Notes under the pieces: model-generated
What the model saw: only the letters and a program-made list of their open reading frames with translations
Database searches by the model: none
Told to the model about the DNA's origin: nothing
Shown: one piece after another, positions 10,869-12,935 of the stretch
How the letters are laid out: each line of letters starts with the position of its first letter
Numbering within the stretch: the first letter of the stretch is position 1
Program-made: the position numbers and the translations under genes
NCBI GenBank assembly: GCA_000310025.1
Contig: FN649726.1
Location: forward strand, 1,723,363-1,736,297
Direction: 5' to 3'
DNA: 12,935 bases
Origin: Ectocarpus siliculosus
Lineage: Eukaryota; Sar; Phaeophyceae; Ectocarpales; Ectocarpaceae

Positions 10869-12707
10869 ACCGTTGCTGCTGCTGTTTTCAGTGTTGCTGT
10901 TGGTCGTGTTGTCGCGGTGGCGCCTCTTTTCATTACGCCTTTCGCCTGCCGTTCCCCCAAACTCGAACCGAACAGGGGAGAGGACAACCAGATCCGAATG
11001 TGGGACCTGAGGACTCGGAGGTGTAAGGTTATCTTCACCGGACACACCAAGGCCATCACGTGTCTCACAGCTCTCCGAGAGGACAGTAGTACTCTCGTAC
11101 TGAGCGGTGCAAAGGTACCTGTTAACAGTAAAGACGGTTTTTCTGTGCGCTGAGCGGCGCAAAGGTTCCTGTTAACAGTAAAGACGTTTTTTTTTTTTCT
11201 GTGTGCGTAAGACGTACACCACGACGGCTGGCGAGAGCTTTTCTTTCAGCTTGTGTCGGTTTTTTGTGGCTGCTTGTGAAGAACATTAGGCACGCTGCTG
11301 AGATGGAATTTCAGGCTGGTTGTGTGTGGTGACAGAGTGAGGCTTTTTGTGGTTCAGGAAGCACGGTGTCTTGTGCTGTCCTGCGGTAGTGATGCATGCT
11401 GGTGGTGCTGCTGCTGTCGAGTCTCTCCCTCTCCCCGTTGTTGACTTTTTTTTCGCTAGGAGAAGAGGTACAGTAGGTGATGGTGTCATTTTCCGTAGCA
11501 CAGAGGTCAGCTTAATCATAAGAGGGCTCGTCTCTTGTTGGGGTCTCTTTTATTTCTGTCGGCAGTTTGTTGTAATCGCTGGAATAATTTCAGTTCCAGC
11601 GGCTACACCTGCCTTGTTGGGAGTCCAGCACCCCCTCACGCTCGCTCCGTGTCGTAGCAATTTGTTTTGATTTTTAAGTGTTGCATTCTCTTTTTTTTTG
11701 TTTTCTGTCCGATCTTTCTCCCTGTCAGGATTGCACCGTCCGCTTGTGGGACATCAACGAAGCTTCCGGGTGCAAAGCGCTCCGAAAGTTCTCTGGGCAC
11801 GAGGGATCCATAGGGGTGAGTTAGGGTGTACGTGTGATGTCAGATCATCTGTTCTAGGCTACACCTTTTATGTGGACGTGGATGACACGTACTCGCGGAC
11901 GTTGCAGCATGTGTGGACGCGCCAGGCGGGGTCAGTTTTGTTTTTTGCCCTACTGTCCCTCGGCGGTGCATGCCTTATCGCGAGAAGGATTTTAGCCGTC
12001 CCTTTCCATTGTGGTTTAATTTCCTTTACCCACGTCATCCACGTTTTTCTGCTGATGGGCGTGAGAAAAAAGAAACGGATCGGTCGTGTGACTATAACAC
12101 TGTACTTTCCCGAGGGGCAGTGGCGTCCCAAACGTCAGCGTGTTGCGAGGTTACCAAATGGATCACCGGACCACCGACCCGTGCAAGCTTGTTCGACGGC
12201 TTCATTTCCGTGTGTGCCGGCAGATCTGATGTTGCCAACTGTATTGTTGCTTCTTACAACTTGCTTCTCTATTCGGATGTGAGTTTTCTGTGTGATAAAA
12301 ATCAAGAGTTAAAGTGTGTGTGGGCCCCGACCTCTCATGTGTATCGTCTTTGTTGGGGGGGGGGGGAAAGCAAAACAAACAATAATCACAAAATAAATCA
12401 AGGGAGACCAACTCAAAACTCTCTCTCAACACCAAGACACCGAAGTCAACTTTCATGCCCCCCTCCATCCCTTCCTCCCTCCGACCCTCACTCCCCCATG
12501 CCCCTCCCTGTCCGCCGTCCCGAATCGCGCGCAAACTCCGAAATCACGCACCGTTCTTCATAATCGCGAGGACAGACGATTCTGAAGATCGGGCCGTTCG
12601 CAGCGGTGAGCTGCTCCAACGACCGCACTTTGAGGACATGGGACCACCGCGTAAAGGGGTCGGTGGGCGTCCTGAGGGGACACACTGGCCCGGTTACCTG
12701 TGTGCAG
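501..12707 (+). CDS. Multi-exon gene: helical region + disordered linker + C-terminal WD40 propeller, partial; possibly DENN-WD40 (SCD1/DENND3-like)
   Basis: Sixteen exons join as 501-668, 1058-1162, 1612-1788, 2228-2446, 2972-3145, 3689-3748, 4618-4737, 5377-5441, 6641-7045, 7865-8606, 8934-8996, 9400-9534, 10385-10503, 10976-11114, 11729-11815 and 12576-12707. They total 2910 nt, exactly 970 codons without a stop, with compatible phases at all 15 junctions. Residues 1-341 are mainly helical, about 342-745 are low-complexity Gly/Ala/Ser/Pro linker, and about 744-970 are WD40 blades with GH and WD landmarks at normal spacing. WD40 propellers are protein-docking platforms, so a scaffold or regulator role is likely. 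The helical-then-WD40 order and the RFW / EMASIG helices resemble proteins with an N-terminal DENN Rab-GEF module (plant SCD1, animal DENND3), but no DENN core is visible here. That name is inference at about 0.35; a WD40 protein is nearly certain. Both ends are missing. Alternatives are another stramenopile-specific WD40 scaffold. Confidence 0.88.
669..1057 (+). other. Intron 1 (389 nt)
   Basis: GTGCGA to tgcag, phase 0. A strong T-rich tract at 1030-1051 precedes the acceptor. Nothing else recognised. Confidence 0.8.
1058..1162 (+). CDS. Exon 2: helical segment
   Basis: Encodes residues 57-91, including CLEAVYSSDRVSEEV and KPVVQKMFLQ. A strong T-rich tract at 1030-1051 precedes the tgcag acceptor. 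The donor is CAG|GTGAAA at 1163, and both ends are phase 0. The composition (Glu, Val, Met, Leu) fits a soluble helical domain. The flanking sequence in the same frame is T-rich and non-coding in character. Confidence 0.85.
1163..1611 (+). other. Intron 2 (449 nt) with A/C-rich 3' end
   Basis: GTGAAA to acag, phase 0. The last 60 nt (1552-1611) hold only one T and consist of CAA/CCA-type repeats, so the usual U-rich tract is absent. The middle is AT-rich with several stops. Confidence 0.85.
1612..1788 (+). CDS. Exon 3: helical domain, GC donor
   Basis: Encodes residues 92-150, with a hydrophobic core segment ARFSYTLLCVCVDRVDYSVA followed by a Leu-rich helix ending TGNYFQ. The strong third-position G/C bias and helical pattern mark it as coding. 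The acceptor is gaacag at 1606-1611, preceded by a CAA/CCA-rich tract rather than a U-rich one. The donor is CAG|GCGTGT. The next GT, at 1791, would leave phase 2, which does not fit exon 4 (phase 0), so this is read as a GC-AG intron. The Cys-rich hydrophobic stretch is too short and has charges too close by to call a membrane segment. Confidence 0.9.
1789..2227 (+). other. Intron 3 (439 nt), GC-AG class
   Basis: The donor is GCGTGT and the acceptor gaccag, phase 0. It contains a C13 run (1948-1960) and T-rich sequence at 2187-2209 before the acceptor. Confidence 0.8.
2228..2446 (+). CDS. Exon 4: Gly-rich loop then RFW helical motif
   Basis: Encodes residues 151-223. The first half is a Gly-rich insertion (about 157-187). 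The second half is well-ordered helix: FSEFLSARICRHPIFTDMRF, then Trp-Gln-His-Val-Leu, ending AKTEK. A His-Pro followed by an aromatic/Arg-Phe-Trp helix recurs in helical regions of DENN-family proteins, from memory rather than alignment. Acceptor gaccag at 2222-2227, donor AAG|GTGCGC at 2447, phase 0 at both ends. The intron after it is also open in this frame (see 2447-2971). Confidence 0.9.
2500..2808. repeat. 23-bp minisatellite, six good copies (2671-2808) plus decayed copies upstream
   Basis: Units start at 2671, 2694, 2717, 2740, 2763 and 2786. Each contains catccccgtggaac and, across the unit boundary, the palindrome GGAACGTTCC. One copy has CCTTCC instead of CGTTCC, and the last ends GTTCT. 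Diverged partial units with the same core occur from about 2500 to 2670. Because 23 is not a multiple of 3, each unit shifts frame, yet no forward frame has a stop within the array. Confidence 0.95.
2876..2909. repeat. (ACA)n trinucleotide tract
   Basis: About eleven uninterrupted ACA/CAA units, about 60 nt upstream of the exon 5 acceptor. Confidence 0.95.
2972..3145 (+). CDS. Exon 5: polar Gly/Ser-rich linker
   Basis: Encodes residues 224-281, starting IAKDRHSIASARR, then a Gly-rich stretch, SSPGSPDEAV, and ending KKLDAE. The acceptor is acag at 2968-2971 after an A/C-rich tract with no T between 2945 and 2971. The donor is GAG|GTGACA at 3146. Phase 0 at both ends. The composition is that of a flexible, probably phosphorylatable loop. 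It shares frame with exon 4 and with the intron between them, so the exact acceptor is less certain than for other exons. Confidence 0.72.
3490..3630. repeat. Imperfect CTG/GTT/CCG trinucleotide tract
   Basis: Runs of gctgctgctgctg, ccgctgccgctg, gttgttgctgttcctg and similar, read as Leu- or Ala-rich in spurious forward frames. Intronic. Confidence 0.85.
3645..3673. repeat. (TC)14 tract serving as pyrimidine tract
   Basis: Alternating T and C, uninterrupted, ending 15 nt before the exon 6 acceptor. Confidence 0.9.
3689..3748 (+). CDS. Exon 6: short helical exon (20 codons)
   Basis: Encodes residues 282-301, ANLAVEFKDPALASEIVCRQ. The acceptor actccag at 3682-3688 follows a long TC dinucleotide tract that acts as its pyrimidine tract. 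The donor CAG|GTGCGT at 3749 is close to consensus. Phase 0 on both sides keeps the frame from exon 5 to exon 7. The peptide looks like a single amphipathic helix continuing the helical region. Confidence 0.8.
3749..4617 (+). other. Intron 6 (869 nt)
   Basis: GTGCGT to gagcag, phase 0. Scattered T runs. The frame is open for over 300 nt before exon 7 but its translation is low in coding character. No other element recognised. Confidence 0.75.
4618..4737 (+). CDS. Exon 7: helical pair (EMASIG / RYVE)
   Basis: Encodes residues 302-341, starting VKVFLYEMASIGMRAKTAQR and ending PSARNRLS. Two helices separated by a 'small-Gly' turn resemble the helical tail that precedes WD40 repeats in SCD1-like and MADD-like proteins; this is recollected family pattern, not an alignment. 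The acceptor tatgagcag at 4609-4617 follows a T-rich tract, and the donor is TCG|GTGAGT. Phase 0 at both ends. Confidence 0.9.
4738..5376 (+). other. Intron 7 (639 nt), may hold a 30-nt microexon
   Basis: GTGAGT to gaacag, phase 0. A 30-nt segment at 5138-5167 is flanked by tccag and GTATGT and would fit in phase 0 (see findings). Otherwise nothing recognised. Confidence 0.65.
5377..5441 (+). CDS. Exon 8: short exon bridging into linker
   Basis: Encodes residues 342-362 plus two bases of 363: ETVRLVWGAVASMAGPGSPP then Phe. Its acceptor gaacag at 5371-5376 has a weak pyrimidine tract. The donor is TTCGG|GTATAT at 5442. It starts in phase 0, matching exon 7, and ends in phase 2, which is what the strong acceptor of exon 9 needs. 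That phase repair is the main support. An in-frame TGA at 5317 stops it from extending far upstream. Confidence 0.65.
5442..6640 (+). other. Intron 8 (1199 nt), longest
   Basis: GTATAT to gacag, phase 2. It holds T-rich stretches, a short inverted repeat (ATCAGCCC 5806-5813 with GGGCTGAT 5833-5840), a CT-rich tract (5880-5960) and a segment resembling Pol III A and B boxes (6124-6177). No coding signal or transposon seen. Confidence 0.65.
6641..7045 (+). CDS. Exon 9: linker with poly-Ala/Gly/Pro tracts
   Basis: Encodes the last base of residue 363 through 497 and two bases of 498. It opens SELTPEMSVAQAGWSQAKID, then an Asp-Ala stretch, a proline run, an alanine run and glycine runs coded by GCC/GGC repeats. 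It closes with a Leu/Ser/Glu-rich helix (LRLSASELVEQLQAESSPSP). Acceptor ctgacag at 6634-6640; donor GAAG|GTGTGT at 7046, inside a GT repeat. Phase 2 in and out. The opposite strand is also open here because of GC-rich repeats; that is a shadow. Confidence 0.85.
7046..7864 (+). other. Intron 9 (819 nt) with a strong internal acceptor
   Basis: GTGTGT to ccag, phase 2. A second acceptor with an excellent T-rich tract lies at 7132-7133. A C-rich stretch (7741-7800) precedes the accepted 3' end. Confidence 0.75.
7865..8606 (+). CDS. Exon 10: Ser/Thr-Pro-rich disordered linker
   Basis: The largest exon, encoding the end of residue 498 to 745. It is rich in Gly, Ser, Pro and Ala, with many proline-directed sites (TFSPSRS, TTPSTLSPQR, RTESPG, ELSPRRP, YSPGPS, TSPSPPP), alanine runs and a short RRFFFGATAET island. 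It ends with GELPSLLAPVELHGRD and then THH, leading into the first WD40 strand. The acceptor caccag at 7859-7864 enters in phase 2, completing AG|G from exon 9. The donor is CAC|GTGAGT, phase 0. Likely a kinase-regulated flexible tether between the helical part and the propeller. All three forward frames are long and open here because of composition; the Ser/Pro frame is chosen because its phases fit both neighbours. Confidence 0.88.
8607..8933 (+). other. Intron 10 (327 nt)
   Basis: GTGAGT to ttcag, phase 0. A C-rich stretch (8870-8910) forms the pyrimidine tract. Confidence 0.85.
8934..8996 (+). CDS. Exon 11: WD40 blade 1, strands b-c
   Basis: Encodes residues 746-766, GPILCLAAFESRACAGSTDG then Thr. 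This is the 'hydrophobic strand, then GS-x-DGT' half of a WD40 repeat. It is completed by LSVYDL at the start of exon 12. Acceptor tatttcag at 8926-8933 after a C/T-rich tract; donor ACG|GTGAGG at 8997. Phase 0 at both ends. Confidence 0.9.
8997..9399 (+). other. Intron 11 (403 nt) ending in a CGACAA repeat
   Basis: GTGAGG to aacag, phase 0. The last 100 nt contain only three T; they are purine/C-rich repeat. Confidence 0.82.
9301..9366. repeat. (GACAAC)n hexamer-type repeat
   Basis: Imperfect GACAAC/AAC units directly upstream of exon 12. Read in the exon 12 frame it codes only Asn and Asp. Confidence 0.95.
9400..9534 (+). CDS. Exon 12: end of blade 1 and WD40 blade 2
   Basis: Encodes residues 767-811. 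LSVYDL finishes blade 1. Blade 2 shows VGVLSGHTGPVTTV, VLSGSSDSSLRLWQ, with the GH dipeptide and a WQ in place of WD. The acceptor acaacag at 9393-9399 lies downstream of a CGACAA repeat rather than a U-rich tract. The donor CAG|GTGTGA is phase 0. The frame is open upstream through the repeat from an in-frame ATG at 9298, so a longer version with an Asn/Asp insert cannot be excluded. Confidence 0.93.
9535..10384 (+). other. Intron 12 (850 nt)
   Basis: GTGTGA to ggcag, phase 0. A GTT tract lies at about 10070-10086. The 3' part is A/C-rich then C-rich (10270-10360). No other element recognised. Confidence 0.8.
10385..10503 (+). CDS. Exon 13: WD40 blade 3, first part
   Basis: Encodes residues 812-850 plus two bases of 851: APANAGTFKAKVLAGHQGPI, then TAASAHPRR and WLAVSG. 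The GH is in AGHQGP. Acceptor ggtggcag at 10377-10384 is phase 0. The donor chosen is GCGG|GTGAGG at 10504, phase 2, because it gives an intact SGGEDN turn with exon 14. A competing GTAAGC donor at 10496 would break the blade. Confidence 0.9.
10504..10975 (+). other. Intron 13 (472 nt) with CTG tracts
   Basis: GTGAGG to aacag, phase 2. It contains a G13 run (10537-10549), a TA-rich spot (10601-10616) and two CTG/TGT tracts. Confidence 0.88.
10777..10867. repeat. TGT/TGC trinucleotide tracts, including (TGC)10 at 10838-10867
   Basis: TGT units pass into TGC units at 10777-10807. A second pure run of about ten TGC units is at 10838-10867. Intronic, about 110 nt upstream of exon 14. Confidence 0.92.
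10976..11114 (+). CDS. Exon 14: end of blade 3 and most of blade 4
   Basis: Encodes residues 852-897 after completing 851. GEDNQIRMWDL ends blade 3; RCKVIFTGHTKAITCL and SSTLVLSGAK form blade 4. The acceptor gaacag at 10970-10975 follows a C/T-rich stretch and enters in phase 2. The donor AAAG|GTACCT is phase 0. The junction itself is duplicated 50 bp downstream (11151-11200). Confidence 0.94.
11101..11200 (+). repeat. Tandem 50-bp duplication spanning the exon 14 donor
   Basis: The copies start at 11101 and 11151, each beginning tgagcgg(t/c)gcaaaggt and sharing cctgttaacagtaaagacg. They differ at three or four bases before the downstream T run. The first copy carries the used donor GTACCT; the second carries GTTCCT. 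Confidence 0.93.
11115..11728 (+). other. Intron 14 (614 nt)
   Basis: GTACCT to gtcag, phase 0. Apart from the duplicated donor and T runs I see nothing in it. Confidence 0.85.
11729..11815 (+). CDS. Exon 15: end of blade 4, start of blade 5
   Basis: Encodes residues 898-926: DCTVRLWDINEASGCK, then ALRKFSGHEGSIG. The DCTVRLWD strand completes the SGAK turn of exon 14 into a canonical blade end, and SGHEG opens blade 5. Acceptor cctgtcag at 11721-11728 has a strong T-rich tract; donor GGG|GTGAGT at 11816. Phase 0 both ends. This exon is too short to show as a long open frame and was found by its WD motif. Confidence 0.93.
11816..12575 (+). other. Intron 15 (760 nt)
   Basis: GTGAGT to gacag, phase 0. 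It has a G12 run (12355-12366) and a C/T-rich stretch (12455-12510). A forward frame of 216 codons (11913-12563) has no recognisable domain and is taken as chance. Confidence 0.78.
12576..12707 (+). CDS. Exon 16: end of blade 5, start of blade 6
   Basis: Encodes residues 927-970: TILKIGPFAAVSCSNDRTLR then Thr-Trp-Asp, followed by VGVLRGHTGPVTCVQ. The acceptor gaggacag at 12568-12575 gives phase 0, matching exon 15, and restores the normal GH-to-WD spacing. The later AG at 12603 would give the wrong phase. Donor CAG|GTGTGG at 12708. The next exon is beyond the window. Confidence 0.88.
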
Positions 12708-12935
12708 GTGTGGCATTGGTTTTCTGCTGGTTGTGATCGTCGTTAACATCGCCGTGTGTGCAGCTGCTGGTATGTCGGTGTCGGTGTCGGTGAATCTCCT
12801 TCATTGTTTTTTCCCACTCGAATCCCACTTCTTCGTCTGGTCTATGACTGCTGTTGATGTATTCTTTTGATTCCCATTTCCGGGAAAGTTCTTTCCGACG
12901 AAACACCCAAGAACCCCCCCCCCCCCCCCCCCCCC
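12708..12935 (+). other. Intron 16, cut by the window edge at a C22 run
   Basis: The donor is GTGTGG after exon 16. A short GGTGTC repeat lies at about 12775-12792. The sequence stops in 22 C (12914-12935). The remaining WD40 blades should lie beyond. Confidence 0.75.

Noticed and set aside
11913-12563. 216-codon forward frame in intron 15
   Set aside because: No domain or coding bias; it overlaps G12 and C-rich tracts and has no splice-compatible link to exons 15 or 16.
12604-12707. Exon 16 starting at the cag of 12601-12603
   Set aside because: Would leave two extra bases, incompatible with phase 0 from exon 15, and would remove the blade 5 strand encoded at 12576-12603.

Overview
This is a eukaryotic, intron-rich window on which I see one gene, on the + strand. 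It enters from the left edge (or starts near 430-500) and runs off the right edge. No single open frame describes it. I rebuilt it by hand as 16 coding exons between 501 and 12707, separated by spliceosomal introns of 327-1199 nt. Together the exons give 970 codons with no stop, and the phase matches at every junction, which is the main evidence for the model. Positions called 'partial protein' count from the first codon of exon 1.

Organism: the exons are GC-rich and the introns are long, T- and simple-repeat-rich. Most donors start GTG, there are about 1.3 exons per kb, and trinucleotide repeats are common. This suggests a photosynthetic stramenopile with large genes, most likely a brown alga of the Ectocarpus type. 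That is inference from style, not a sequence match.

Protein layout: (1) residues 1-341, exons 1-7, form a helix-rich region with the strongest non-WD conservation feel. It includes an Arg-Phe-Trp motif near 206-208 and a later 'EMASIG...RYVE' helix pair. (2) Residues about 342-745, exons 8-10, are a Gly/Ala/Ser/Pro-rich, probably disordered linker with many Ser/Thr-Pro sites and GGC/GCC runs. (3) Residues about 744-970, exons 10-16, contain five WD40 blades and the start of a sixth; the rest of the propeller lies beyond the window. The helical-linker-WD40 order recalls DENN-WD40 Rab-GEF proteins (plant SCD1, animal DENND3/MADD relatives). That family name is tentative because the catalytic DENN part would lie upstream.

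Region by region: 1-500 is upstream intron or 5' flank with a 13-bp hairpin and a C17 run; 501-4737 holds exons 1-7; 4738-6640 is mostly intron with one short exon; 6641-8606 holds the two large linker exons; 8934-12707 holds the WD40 exons; 12708-12935 is intron ending in a C22 run at the edge. Repeat content lies almost wholly in introns: a 23-bp minisatellite, CAA/CGACAA tracts, CTG tracts, a TC tract and C or G homopolymers.

I found no second gene, tRNA, transposon or CRISPR. The most interesting points are in gene structure: a frame-preserving stop-free intron carrying the minisatellite, three acceptors that follow CAA-type repeats instead of U-rich tracts, a GC-AG intron, a tandemly duplicated 5' splice site, and no phase-1 introns.
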